Source: Marchantia polymorpha subsp. ruderalis (Eukaryota > Streptophyta > Marchantiopsida > Marchantiales > Marchantiaceae). Taken from it: a stretch of DNA of 64,000 nucleotides. This document shows, in pieces, positions 48,440 through 61,043 of this stretch. The stretch covers positions 13,928,001 through 13,992,000 of the forward strand of contig AP031354.1 in assembly GCA_037833965.1 (NCBI GenBank). The letters are read 5' to 3'. The number at the start of each line of letters is the position of its first letter. Within the stretch, counting starts at the first letter, position 1. The notes beneath the pieces are model-generated. The model had not been told where the DNA came from. It was given only the letters and a program-made list of their open reading frames with translations, and did no database searches. A program made the position numbers and the translations under genes.

Positions 48440-49527
48440 TCAGTAATCACGGTTCTCCCTAGGATAAGGCAAGTACTCCCTGCCCGTTGGAGCACGTGTT
48501 CTTTGACCACCTGCATCCATGAAAGCAGAAACAGCTGCCATAGCAGCTCCTGCTCCTAATCCCACGGGTATTCTTCCAGCTGCAAACAGATTAACACCAT
48601 TAGCAGAACTGTGTTTTGACGTTCTTCCTTTTGACCCTGAGATGCACGAAAAAGGAGACTGCACTTCAAGCTCCAAACAGTCAAGGATTGATACGTACTA
48701 TAATCCTATCCTTCACCTCCTAAGTATGGTACACAAACCCCCAACAACTGTCCTAGCGCAAAACGGGTCGAGAAACATAACCTACGCCATCCCAGGTTTG
48801 CGGTTTAGATCTTGGCCGATGTCTCATGTCTCTTAATTCATGCTGTTAAAGTTTGTACATCGTTGTATATTTGACAAGTTCTACTTGTGATTCAATCACG
48901 GCATGGTCCTGATCGGCTATATTCATCAAAATAAGCGTACACTGAGACTATCAACTTAATATGAAAGAATTCTCGTGTGCTGAGTGGGAATCTCATGTGT
49001 CATGGTTTAATTTTCTATTCTTGCCTATTCTTATCCCATGATATTAAACTTTGCTCCGAAAAGATAAGATAATCGTTCTCTTCTGTTGTAATCGTACGAG
49101 GCTATGATATTTTCATAACCAGCTTTACGCGAGAACTGAGAATTTGAATTAAACCTTTCTAAGAACAACTTTTGAAGTTAATAGGTATAGGAACAGCACC
49201 TCGAAAACCGAGGATGGAACCCGCAGCAAAACCTCCAAAAACACCATTGACAAAGTCCTTTTTGCCTCTGATAGATTCCGAAACTGCATCAACCATCGTA
49301 AATGTTGCCCCAATAGCACCGAAAAGGATGCCGTACGATCCCATAAGACGTCCTGTTTTCTGGAGAGCTGGCCAAGCAACGTTCTTCTCCACAGCAGGCA
49401 CATCCGACCATGTCGCATGAATAGCCCCAATGATGGTCCCTGCCAAAAAGCTGGATCCCGCTCCGCTTAGAGTTCTAAACATCACAGTGTCATAATCTCC
49501 CAAATCTCTCGCCTCCTCTGCCTCCAT
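48440..49527 (-). CDS. Complex I subunit B14.7/NDUFA11 (Tim17/22/23 family, OEP16-3 type)
   Basis: Two coding exons on the minus strand, 49527-49200 and 48579-48440, joined in phase 1 across a GT..AG intron (TTTCGAG|GTGCTG; TTTGCAG|CTGG), giving 155 residues. The plant homologue I recall (OEP16-3/B14.7) is about 159 residues. It is an accessory membrane-arm subunit of mitochondrial complex I in the Tim17/22/23 superfamily: four short glycine-rich hydrophobic helices. Recognisable blocks are GTIIGAIHATWSDVPAVEKN, LMGSYGILFGAIGATF, KKDFVNGVFGGFAAGSILG, and in exon 2 AAMAAVSAFMDAGGQRTR and GREYLPYP. The ATG at 49527 is chosen because a 5'-UTR intron (50111-49533) appears to end three codons upstream. 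An in-frame ATG at 49542 lies inside that intron and would be removed. Confidence 0.9.
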
Positions 49528-50340
49528 CTCTTCTGCAACCATCACCAAGAATTTTCAGCAAAAGACAAGCCAAGGCCTCCAACAGAACTAATTAATTCTT
49601 CAACACACGGTAGATGAACCAGCGCAAATGTGGATCTTCCTCCAAAAGTACCCGAAAGGGCACCTGATTCCCATCCACTCAGCTGTTTGCCCTGAAGCAA
49701 ACACGGTCACATCAACACTGACTTCAAATTTTATATTTCGCAAGAGCCTGAGCTGGGCGACCTAGATTTTACATTCAATCCGCGACAGTGTAGCTGCTTG
49801 ATTCCCATCGGCAAATTATTATTCGGATCAAAGAGCGCAGAATTTCCTGCCCCCGTGCAGAGGCAGTGGCGACGCGAGGCCCAACACCGCATTATCAGCT
49901 CGCTCTATCTATCAACACCTGCCCCTCACTGTACGATCAAGCCCCACCATGCTTGGATGCAACGAGCAAGTCCTGACACTGAGATCTTCCAACCTATCGA
50001 GAGAATCCCACAAACACAAATATGCGTAGCACGGTGACATCATTGCCCGAGCGAATCATTCTCATGCGTGGCACCTCGATACATCGGAACACACCGAATC
50101 GCAAATCGTACCTGATTCTTAAGGCAGCGGAGATGGATCGAGCGTTTTCGTTGAGCACGAGCAGAGGACGCGTCGTATGGTGTGGTGGAGGTTGGATGGA
50201 TCAGTGAGAAGACGAGGAAGGGTTTCGGAAATCAAAACTCGGCCTTCGCCATCGCTTCCTCGCACACGAGCAGCTCTCGCTCTCTGTGTATCAACTGAGT
50301 TGTCTTGTTCGTGATCACCACCAACGCTGCGAAAGGGCAA
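49528..50340 (-). promoter_or_regulatory. Leader exon, 5'-UTR intron and upstream flank of B14.7
   Basis: On the minus strand AATCAG|GTACG (exon end 50112) and GGTTGCAG|AAGAG (exon start 49532) define a plausible 579-base leader intron. The GC-rich sequence from 50113 to about 50340 would be the untranslated first exon and proximal promoter. The open frame there (50340-50119) has no known motif. The intron boundaries are read from splice consensus only. Confidence 0.5.
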
Positions 50341-53327
50341 AGAGAACTGTTAGTTTAGGGCTTATTTTAGCACGACATTTACGCTTTTTTCTCTGGAGCT
50401 TCGGTGCAACACCTTCCCCTGTTTTGCTCCAAGCCAAGACCTTTTTCTTCCGGGACATGCGATGGATCATTACGATCGAATGTAAATCGCCAGCTTTTCT
50501 TACTCCAGAGCCTGATCTTTCACGTCCTATTCCTTATTCGTGGAGTAGATCTCAATCTCATTTCTTTTTTTACTTCTCTTAGTCTATGTACCATTGAAAT
50601 ATGTCATTGGACCCTGAATAATGAACATGGACCCATTATTCTGTTTTGACGGAACTTGATAACTTGTAGTACATATACATCGTATATTTTATTCACTGAT
50701 TTGTACATGGGAAGTAGGTTAACGGTTATCCTTTTAGATTTCTCCGACATCTAATACTTGTACAACTGATTAAGCTCGACGACTGACAACATAAATGCAA
50801 ACATTTTCATCGCAATAGTGCGAAAGTGAGAAATAACCATTTAAACGGAGATGACCACGACAAAACTTCACAAGTCAGAGTGTACTAGAAAAAAATTATA
50901 ACAGTAACGGTATCACTTAAGACACAATTTCCTTCGTCAGCTTGTAAGGAACACTTTATGTTTTCAAGTTAAGAGAGTCAAACCGCTATTATTTTTGTTT
51001 TGCTATTGGAAGATATACTTCTTAAAAGATACACTGCCTACTCTAATGTTTACAGAAAAATCAGATTTTAAAGCATGAAACTCAATGAAAAGATCAAGAT
51101 TCTTTGAATATTAGAAACTACATATTAGTATTTGATCCCCGAATAGTAATGAAATCACATCAATTCAACTAAGAAACACGTAGAATTCTTCACATATAGC
51201 CGAGACTGTTCTCTGACTTAGCAAAGCAAGACTTTGAGATAAATTATATTATAAAATGAACTCATTTCTCATTCTGTTTAATCTGAAAACGTATATTGCA
51301 ATGAACCATATTTAAGGAGAAAAATCATGTTGCATGATAAAAAAATTTCAATCGTAAAGTAGCAAAAAAGCATAGATAATTCTTTAATATTTTTATCGGA
51401 AAAAATCATCTTAATTATTCAAGTGAAATTTATGTCGTATTATACTATCAAGAAATATATCAAAAAAATTAATAAGTATAGAGAAAAAATAAATTTTCAA
51501 TAAATATAAAAATTTAGTTAAATGGATTGAGTCATTAAAATTAATATCTTTTCAATTTTAAAAAATAGACGCATACATAAAGATTTTCATATAAAACATT
51601 GACTTTTATTTCTCTAGCAATAATAATGTTGGGAATTCATTTCAGTCTAGGTTAACTCTAATTATAATAACAATGTTCCGTTAAACTACTAAAATAGTGT
51701 TGTAAAAAAAAGGTATCTACAGCTCTATGTGACGCAAGTTTAGTTTTCAGAGAGATGACCCTGAGTTTCATCGTACTTATTTTTGGTGTTGACTCTTTGT
51801 GTATTTGTGAATTTTGACTATGGTCGTTTAACTTAACTAACACAAGCAAGTTGTGATACGTAATCATTTTGAATGTGGATATGATCAAGAGATTAGTACA
51901 TGTGTTTCTCTTATTCCTTGAATGTATACACATTCTTCAAAAAAATAAAGTTTGATTTCAAGAAGTTTTTACTATCTTGAATTCAACCTCTAGATCTGCT
52001 TTTTCAGCTGAAGGGCATTTCAAGGATCAAGTGAGTTGGATTTGTAGTAAAAAAAAAACTAAAAAATAACCTCTTAGTCAAGTTTAATGATCAAGAATAT
52101 CGAACTGCGTAAAGAAGTTGCTATTTTGAAATTTTTACGTATAAAATTAACTTAAAACTTTAGCTCAGTGTAGTGTAATCAATATAAAGAAGAATCACCT
52201 ATGATTGGTATACTTGCAAATGTTATAAATGAAAAAATAAATTTATTATACTTATATATTTTAAACCATGAACTAATGTTTCTCAAAAATATAAGAATGT
52301 TAGTTATATTGAGTTGTGAAATGACACTTATGTCCATTACAATGCAAATACAACTGCACGAAAACGAGTGAATATGATTGTTTTCATGATATTAACTATT
52401 TGAACAGTAAAATAAACCGGAAAATCGTCTATAATCTTCTCAGAAGATTGGGTCGTAAAAAATGTTCGGCAAAATATTTGGCATATCAACAAGGATGAAA
52501 CTCAATGAAGTATCATCTACTTTACGTTGTCTTATAAAATAATCAATGAACAACACATGTTGTCAAAGTATGTTTGAAGCATCAAAAGTGGATATTACAT
52601 CTTACGATACTTCACAGGATGCTCCGCAACAAATCACCGTACCATATGGTGCCTATCAGTGAGGTAAAAATCACGACAGTGTGAAAACAAGGACTAAGAA
52701 CGCCGTAGACTCTTTTACCACGTTGGAGATCAACCACGTTCTCCACTTCCTTACATGGTAACCTCCTATGGTACAGTATTGAGTGGAAGAAGAAGTACTA
52801 GTTGTATCTGATCAGGCAATGTACGCCGTAGGAAATAGAGAACTCGGCGTCCCCCGATAAATGGAAGGCCAACTCTGGCCACATCTGGCCCACCACCAAT
52901 GTCGGGTTACTCGCGTCGTGAAGCCGCATTGACGCCTCCGCAACATTTCCAGTCACCAACACAGACAATTATGACCTGTGAATGTCGACTGCCGATAATC
53001 AGTGGACGAGGGCCAAGGCCCGGCCCAGTGCAGTGGCATCTGCCAATATCGGGTTCAAAGAGGTCAAGAGCAATATCCGGTGGCAAGGGAAACGCCGATC
53101 TACGGACTTGACCACAATTAGCCTTTGTCTGTAGGCGCCTGGGAAGAGAGAAGAGTGGGAGGCAGAAGAGCGAAGAAATTTATCATTTTGGTCATCGATT
53201 CGCAGCACTCGTGAAGCGATTTGCGGAGCTAGATCGATCCGTCGAAGCGTGTTGGCGAGAGGAAGAGTTTGAGTCGAGGACGATCGGCTTGCGACGAGCA
53301 GTCACGAGGCTTCCACTCAAGGTTCCG
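50341..53327. other. Spacer between B14.7 and the ATP17-like gene
   Basis: 50341-50640 has normal composition; 50900-52650 is AT-rich with no motif. 52650-53327 becomes GC-richer and forms the 5' flank and leader of the ATP17-like gene. An in-frame ATG at 53211 would add 39 residues but looks like leader sequence. Confidence 0.4.
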
Positions 53328-53603
53328 ATGGCGTTCCGATCCTTGGCGAGCATGAAGCTCAAGGATGTCCCCACATTCGTGAAGACTGTGGTGACCAAGG
53401 ACAATGTGTCGAAGAACACATGGAGTTTTCTGTACAATTACAACCAAAAGTACATTCAGACCGGCTCCATCAAGCCTGTGAATGATGTCATGATGACCGT
53501 CGGACTTTTGGGTTACGCTGTTGGATGGCCTACTGAGATTCGGCATCTGAAGCATGCAGAGGAGGCTGCAAAGCACAAGGGAGAGAAGGGAGACCATCAT
53601 TGA
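53328..53603 (+). CDS. Small mitochondrial membrane protein, probably ATP synthase subunit f (ATP17-like)
   Basis: Single exon, 91 residues. The N-terminus is basic (MAFRSLASMKLKDVPTFVKT). WSFLYNYNQKYIQTGSIKPV then leads into one hydrophobic segment (DVMMTVGLLGYAVGWP), and a charged tail follows (EIRHLKHAEEAAKHKGEKGDHH). The pattern of KLK, YN.KY.QTGS and a single helix followed by HLKHAEEA matches, as I recall, the plant family annotated as fibre protein Fb15 and assigned to ATP synthase subunit f (ATP17), an Fo peripheral membrane subunit. The start is the MAFRS methionine, which gives the expected short protein. The upstream in-frame ATG at 53211 would add a non-mitochondrial acidic stretch. 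No intron is needed. The family assignment is less certain than the reality of the gene. Confidence 0.65.
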   Translation: MAFRSLASMKLKDVPTFVKTVVTKDNVSKNTWSFLYNYNQKYIQTGSIKPVNDVMMTVGLLGYAVGWPTEIRHLKHAEEAAKHKGEKGDHH

Positions 53604-55786
53604 TTTGTAGACGCGTGTATTTTGAGAATCACTATCGTGTTGTTCCAGGTGATTTTTTACCGTCCATTGCGATTCCATCTGCGTCGCGTAGATTAGGGCT
53701 CGTAACACTGATGGAGTATTTCTGCCATGGCGATTTTTAAACCGTGTGAAGTGTTTAGTGATCGATCTTTAGAGGTTCGTGCAAGATTGCAGGTGTTTTG
53801 GATTGAAATCCGAATTTGTAATTTGAGACTTTGCTCCTAGATTTAGGGTTTGATTTTGCTTCGATCCCCCCGAGGTATTTCACGATTTTGGAAAATTGTC
53901 TCCGATCTGGTCTCAGTGCATTCTTATGATTCGAACCTGATCTCGATATTGGCGGAGCCCCCGCAGATCTTCCTGTATATGCCTGAGACATGTCTTTACT
54001 TGATGTGAGTGATATATGAGTGTTTGCGGTATCGTATCCAGTTCTTTAGGCGAGAAGAGTTGTTGTATATATGTTTTTCATTCTCTGCAAACGTAAATTC
54101 AGAGAATTTATAGTGATATTTTTGTCGTAGTGCTGATCGAATGAAAGCAGACATTCATTCGTTTTGCCTGATTAAGATACCCAAAGCTCTGGGGACCAAG
54201 TGCTTTGTGGTCATTGTGAAACTGTTAAGGGCGGATATGATCATCAAGTAGGGTTTTTCTCGGTATCGATACATACGTATCAGGCGGGAAATTAATATAT
54301 GGTTCACTCAGTGGACATGTACTGTTGTTTACATTATACAGTGTAACCTGCCCTACTTTTTAAGACATACCTGTACAAGAGTGCATGTTGTTTATCTTTA
54401 CTTCGCATGGATCACACGATTCCGCCCAATTGGGGATCTTTGCTGATGCATCTAATATGCGTATCTGTTTTTTTCTCCCAGTATTGGGTCGTTTGTTGAT
54501 GTCTTCTTCAGCTTTTGGCTTGGCAGGCAGTGCATTGTCCGTAATAGGAGAACGGTTCTCTTGTGCTCTGTCATGAATTCTGCCCCCTTCTTTACTATTT
54601 TCTGCCTATGCTACTGATAACACCGACCAGACTTAGAATCTGGTGTCTGTATTCAAGTTTTGTGGTCAATGATGTATAAGTGGTATTTTCATGTTCACAG
54701 ATGCTCCTGGATCTTGTTGGAAGAAGGCTCCGCCAAGACGTCTCGGTTCAGGGTACTGAAGGCGAGAAAATCTATCCACCTTCGTGTTACTATCAAGGAC
54801 TCTGACTCATCAACTTTCCAGCCGATTTGTAATAAGAGTGTTGAGAAATATATCGGGACCCATTACACCATTTGATTTGGGTTCGCACTAAACAAGACTA
54901 GAGATGCTGTGATTGATTATTAATGTATGTCTAATGTTTAGAGTGTCTTGATTCCATGTTACAGTCCTCAGCATTCACTTGTGGTCCGGACCTTGCGCTC
55001 CAAATGGTTTTCAGCTTCGTGGATGTGAAGTGGTATTCTCTTTTCTTGTATTTGCGTGGATTTTCGCAATTATAGTGTACAGATATCAGAAGAGAACACA
55101 ACATTGTGTAGTACCGGAGTGAGCTTTTCTCCGAGCTCACTTTTCTCTGTAAACCTGACTTGATTCGTCATGGAGCGTTGTTTCATGAGTTGATTATGTG
55201 ATAGTACATTGAGGAGTGTTTGTGAACTTTCAGTATTAAGTGGCGGGTGAATATGGAACTGTGCACACGTGCACTTATTTGTTTACCTACAAACCATGGT
55301 TTTGCACTTAGAAAATACTCATTTCACTTTTTTAGCACACGGAGAATTACACATGCATTAGTTTTGAAATACATAATTACTTAATAGTGTATTATATCAT
55401 CGATTATGTTCTAGTTATATTTTAAGCCAAGATGGACAACTTATTGTTGTGATGCTATATTTTGTCATGCTTGGAGTATGGATAAATGATTTTCATCTGT
55501 TTTAATATCAACCAGACTGAGATTAAAGTGGAACATGAAATTAAACCATTTCTTTTGTTTTACCGGAGACTTTTCGATAGTTATTCTTGAAATTCTGAAG
55601 ATAGGTTTTTGTGGACTGGCACGTGGAAAAAGGAAACGTTTAGTGTGACAAATTACATTCGGGCACTTTAGAGTTGGCTAGGGACGATGAAGCGAATTTT
55701 AACTTCGGAAGATATATAGCATTTCATGTGAGATACAATCTACATAATACGTAGTATGATACTATACACTCGCTAGTGTCACAATG
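53604..55786. other. 3' flank of the ATP17-like gene and spacer
   Basis: Transcribed 3' sequence is likely for the first few hundred bases. I recognise no further gene; short frames are scattered. Confidence 0.4.
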
Positions 55787-55898
55787 ACCACAAATTGAAA
55801 CTGTAGAGGTGAAAATTTACATGATCGTAGAGACCTTAACGAACCACAAATTGAAACTGTAGAATTGAAAATTTACTTGACCGTAGAGACCTTAGTGA
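55787..55898. repeat. Tandem duplication, 2 x 56 bp
   Basis: Two head-to-tail copies start with ACCACAAATTGAAACTGTAG at 55787 and 55843. They share GTAGAGACCTTA near their ends, with a handful of differences. Confidence 0.85.
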
Positions 55899-56222
55899 AC
55901 GGAAGGTTCGTGTGTTCAGGATACGGGATAATTTTACGAATCGGTGGCGTCTAGAATATCTGTCATTATTAGCTTGCCAGGTCGCATTCGCTAGGTTCCA
56001 CCCGTTCAAACCGCTTGTTCTCATCAGTAGTTTGGGAGTGATAACGGAGTTAGATTACATTAAAAGTGGTAGATAATCTCAGCCTGTCGACCCGCCTGAC
56101 GCACCAGTAATACCGTTTACTCTTCGGGCAGCAGCTGTAACTCTGCAGAACAACGCGTCCAATCGAAGAGCAAACTTGAGAAACATAGACGAGGCATTGC
56201 GGACGGATCCAGGTCTCATCAC

Positions 56223-57114
56223 TTGCAATTTTTTCTCTCAGATAGATTGAATCGAAGAGATTGCAATCTTGTCATCGCCCGTTTAAGATTGTGGAAATAT
56301 GCAATCCCGCATATGTGCTCTGTCAGTGCAATGGCTCCTGCCTCGAATTCGTTCTCTAAGGATAAGAAGTCGAGCAGGTCGGAGGAACAGTCGTACTTTG
56401 CATCCAGTGGGACGGAGGATGTTTCGCGGAACGGTACAAGGTCGCAGCCTTTCTTGCCTCAGCTTCATAAAGCTCATATACTATTCAAGACCGAGAACAT
56501 CAAGCAACAGGCAGCCATAACTGTTATCGCTATGTCGCTATGTCGCTGACTAAATCGCTGTTATGTATTGACAAAATCGCTATCCACAAAACATGTCAGG
56601 TTCGATTGCCCAGACTCTACCCATGAGATTCGTAGTGGGAAGCTCGTGGAGCATGCGTAGAAGACAGATCGTTTCTGCCAAGGTAGCATCGATCACGGGC
56701 ATACATGACGCGAACACAACAGAAGAAATAAAAGTTGCGGGCTTCGAGAGGATATATTCCGAACAGCCAAACGCAGAAACCCGATGTACTTCCAAACGAA
56801 AAATTGACCAAAAGACTCTCATTCCAACAACATACGGTACAGATGTGAAGACATGGCTCAGACTCGTAGCTTCGAGATCGAGACCTGGTTATGAACGACA
56901 TCTTGAAGCGATGTTTCCAAATCCGTACCTTCATCATTCGACCAAAGTCTCACCCATACACGGCCTTCAAACAGCCTCAAGGATGATTGGTTCTCAGGAA
57001 CGTGGAGCAGTCGAAGGGACAGCTTCAGCCGATGAAAGCCCCAGGGTACCTTGCTGCAGAAGGACAGCGGGAAGTCGTCGAATAAACTATCTACTTAGTT
57101 TACGGTCGACATAA
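56223..57114 (+). other. Two orphan open frames, possible uncharacterised gene
   Basis: Frames at 56223-56549 (108 codons) and 56593-57114 (173 codons) lie in tandem on the plus strand, in DNA of better composition than the surroundings. The second is basic (Arg/Ser-rich) with no transmembrane segment, signal peptide or known motif. Nothing in the sequence proves coding; a 173-codon frame can arise by chance at this GC content. Confidence 0.2.
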
Positions 57115-58994
57115 CATTTTTGATTGCCATGTAAGCATCTCGATCCTGAAATCAAATCTAGATCATCTCGAAATTGGCATATGAGCAGTTATATTTAACA
57201 TCTTCATGCCGATCATCCTGTACAAGTGAGACAACTTTCCTGAAGGTTGATCCAACCAGCAGAAAGCACAAGATATGATCTGAGAAATGCTCCCCTGCAC
57301 AGGCTTCACTTTCTCCTGCAGATCGAGTTTTAAAGTTGAGAATTCTAATCACGACCTACTGGAGGCTACGGCCGACTGGCAACAATGTTCCTGCGCTACA
57401 TAAAGCTACGAGGACGTCCAGAAATTGATCTCTCTAGCTTCTCCTTTCGTAAGTGCGACCTGTACAAGATGCGACATCACATTTGGCATGTCTATATTGA
57501 CTCTCTCGCTCCACACCGTGCTTAGGGAATCTAAAATTCTCGGACAAATCAAAGTCAAAAGTGCACTATAATCATCATGAGCCTCGATATGCCTGTCGAT
57601 GAAACCTGACGATATAGCTGGATGTAGAGACTTGGGGCGGCAATGACAGGCAAGACGAGGCTCAGAATGACCATGGTGGCTGGTTAAACTAGTTTGAAGA
57701 TAGATCACATTGCAGAAAGTGTAGATGGGAAGACGGTGACAGGATCTGATTACTGGACATCGTACTCTTCTTCGGAAGTATACCATGAAGATGATGAGAC
57801 TACAAAGAACACTAGGCGATGCCAAGGACCAGGTGACTGACATGTGAAAACTGACTTAGCGTGACAGCGTGAACACGGACACGCGCGGGTGTGATCTGGT
57901 ATGACCTGTACAGTTGAGGCCATGGCTTCGATTCATTGCATCGAGCTCTCGACTTTTGTTGTCACTGAAGGCCTGGATGGAATGAATGCGAAGCCGTGAC
58001 TCCACATGCATAACATCTACTTCGGAAGCTGCAAAGCTCACCAGATCTGCACTAACGATACCTATACGAAGACGGAAGAAATATACGAACGTAAAATGTC
58101 GCAGTCCTCAAAAGAGAGTCATAGTCGAGGCCTTGCGAGGATGAAACAATTACATGACAGAGACCCGCCGTCGTGGACAACAAAGATGGCTGGGACGATG
58201 CGAACAACTGAGAAATTGTAGATGATACGGCAACATGAAGGAAAGAGATCGGACACAACTGAAATGCACGTTCACGCTCATCCAAAAGGCTCGGGTATAA
58301 AAGGTGGGAACAGAGAAAAAGCCCGAAGCTTCTGGATCTCATTATGAAACAGAGCATCCAAATTGTTTAAGTCACGAATCTCGATTCATGAAAAGAGTGG
58401 CCAGGGCCAGTGCACAGTAAATTCGAGAAACCAAAGCCGTAGTGAACCAAAGAATTCAAAGTTATAGCGCACGGAAAGCACCAGAATCCACTCCCAGTAA
58501 CCCTCGCGGTCCATTTGAGCTGTTTAATAAGTAGTATCAGGCTCAATGGTAGTTTCTGTGTTGGATATAGTCTGACAGGTAGCAGAGCGCAGTATACAAT
58601 TCTGCTTTCACTGTAATCAATTGTTGAGATCAGGTTCTAGGTCCCAGTAACACCTCCACGAGATCTGGGCACGTGTTTTTGTTTGGTACGAATGACATTC
58701 TGCACCGGGTTTTCTCTCAACCGCATCATGTAAACCGAATGCCTGAGCTGGTGTAATCAAATTGGGCATTTAAGCATTTTCTTGTATCCTCGTCGATCAG
58801 TTACTACAGCTTACTACGCGACCCAGTCCGAGGAACTTTGTCCGAGCCTTCTGAAATCGTATTTTAACTAGTGGGCCTGGCGACTTCTGACCTTTGTCAC
58901 TTGTGTACAATATTTTATTTTTCGCAAGAAAACTTCCCGGTGGTGCATTAAGGTATATCCTCCCACCTCCGTGAGGATAATTATCAGACTTTTA
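57115..58994. other. Spacer, no gene recognised
   Basis: A minus-strand frame at 57406-57843 (145 codons) has no family motif. A good TATA box (GGGTATAAAAGG, near 58293) on the plus strand has no recognisable gene behind it and may belong to a transposon or non-coding transcript. Confidence 0.35.
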
Positions 58995-59051
58995 TGACAT
59001 ATACTGTATATGTCATGATTTGGTCATGTACATGATATACATGACCAAATC
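58995..59051. repeat. Two adjacent perfect palindromes
   Basis: 58995-59015 has 10-base arms TGACATATAC/GTATATGTCA around one base. 59017-59051 has 14-base arms GATTTGGTCATGTA/TACATGACCAAATC around a 7-base loop. They are separated by one base. A TATAAATA follows near 59129, so this could be an LTR or MITE terminal region; no matching second terminus was found. Confidence 0.75.
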
Positions 59052-60875
59052 TAAGGTATCTTTGTAATATCGTGACATAGACAGATCAACGACAACTCAA
59101 AAGTTATCGCACGAAGAAGGTCTCACATTATAAATAAGGGAATTACATCCTGACGCGAGTTTCAAAGCAGTAGAAAGGCAAGAGAAGTAAGACGATCATG
59201 GAGGCAGACATAGAACATTGCGTTCACACTCTCACACATTACGTTATCACTTTTCTCCTCCGTTGTCGATCTTCAAGACCAAGTTCACAGTCTGCAAGAA
59301 TTGACTTTGGCGTGGACGGGAGCGAGAGGTACAGACGATACTAGCTCAGGGTCGGGACTGGTTCTTCAGAGAGGGCTATAATTTGCCACAAAAAGTAGAG
59401 TGTGTTACTTTCTCACTTTGGTTTCTATTGGAATTTATATTCAACAATCTGTATAAATGTTTAGTATAATATTTATGATTTTGTTATTTGAGTGATATTT
59501 CTTTAATTGATGTACGTTATTTGGGATATTTTCATATCTTATCTTTTATCTCTGTAGTTTCATTAAAAGTTAGTTCAAATAATTTGGAAATTTGTGACAA
59601 AAAATGGATTCTTTTTATATTCCAGATTTTTTTCTAATGAGCTTTGCTGACTTAGAGTTGTTGAGTGGTTGTAGGTTTGTCAATGGAATGAGATGTAAGA
59701 TGGAGTGTCAAGTGTACTTATCATTCTCTTTGTGCTAGTTTCACTTTTATATTTTTCAAGGTACACCCAGTTTGGTGCATGATAGACCATGACATGTTTG
59801 TCATTGTTTTTTTCTTTTGCAAGTTAAAGCTATTCATGTGGAAACAGAAACATTGCTATTAATTCATTTATAGTGCCCAAATAAGGAGATTGAAGACATC
59901 AAAACTTGTCATTTCAGAAGCATATATATTACATAATCTTTCATTGATCTTTTTAGATGTATTAATTTCATCGTCAAGTGGAGTGGAAAAAGCCAAAGTC
60001 TATAAGTAAAACAAAAATTTTAAACTTTTTCTCCTTATTTCTTGAACTCTAGAATCATATAGAGCTATAAACTGTAAGGTTAACCCGTGTTTTGTTTACC
60101 GCAATTAGGCTTGGACTTTAATTGAGTTTGAGATACTTAATTCTAGGATGAACACTTTTTGATGTCCACAGTTTTTTCTAAGATAAGGGAGCGTCAAAGC
60201 GCTGTCAAATTTTCTACTCTCGATCTGGAGTAGACTGTTGGTTGGAACTCTATGGAAGTGAAACTAGAGGCACATTTCATATTTTTATGAAACAATACGA
60301 TCGTTTCATCGAGTGATTCCAGAGATTTTTTGAATCTAATGCACAAAAGATATATACATTCAGTTGTCAAAGAAATCGTTTTGAATTCTTAGAATTTGAA
60401 TTTTTTCATCACTTTATCATCTGCTCTTGTAAACATAGGTTTGACCGTCTTACTGAGATTATTGTTTTGCCCTAAAATTTCTTGAATTTTGTTTAGCGCT
60501 CGCAAAGTTATGAAAGTTTGAAGTTTGGGGTTGAGCTTAGCTATGATGACAGTATGATGAACGGCGACGCGTTATCTATGGCGAGTTGTGAAATCAAGAA
60601 AATTCTGTCCAATAGGGGAGTCAGAGTCTGATCAGGATGACTTTGACAAGACGTCGGGTCATTCAAATTAGGTAGTGCAAAACAAAGTATGACGAGCAAC
60701 TCCACACGGCGAAACACTTCGTGTGAAGAATCTCGGCCAAAAAATAATAAAACAATAAGCTTGATTTTTGGCAATTTTGGAAGTTTTGATCAGGCAAACT
60801 ACCTCCGTTTGAGCTCAAATTTTGCAAGATGATTGTCAAGTTGATCACTTGATGCAAAAAAATGTTTTGAAAATG
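59052..60875. other. Spacer, no gene recognised
   Basis: TATAAATAAGG near 59129 is followed at 59199 by a 48-codon frame of no known kind. The rest is AT-rich with no motif. Confidence 0.35.
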
Positions 60876-61043
60876 AACAACCCCTGAATTTTTGATCCTA
60901 AAGATTACCTCGAGGGTTTAAATTCAAGTTTTTATTCCCCTCCAGTTTGGGATTCATAACTTTTTACTCGCGGTTGATTTTGATAAATCGTTTTCACATT
61001 TTTATGCGTAATCTTGTGGGCCATGCGAGGTGGTCTCAAATGT
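60876..61043 (+). repeat. Direct repeat, left copy (168 bp)
   Basis: Matches 62827-62994 in the same orientation over 168 bases, by eye close to 90 percent identical. Both begin AACAACCCCTGAAT and end GGTCTCAAATGT. The copies start 1951 bases apart. LTR-type TG..CA ends are not evident. Confidence 0.8.

Noticed and set aside
53211..53327. 39-residue N-terminal extension of the ATP17-like protein
   Set aside because: Acidic and unlike a targeting peptide; the internal MAFRS start gives a family-sized protein with a basic N-terminus.
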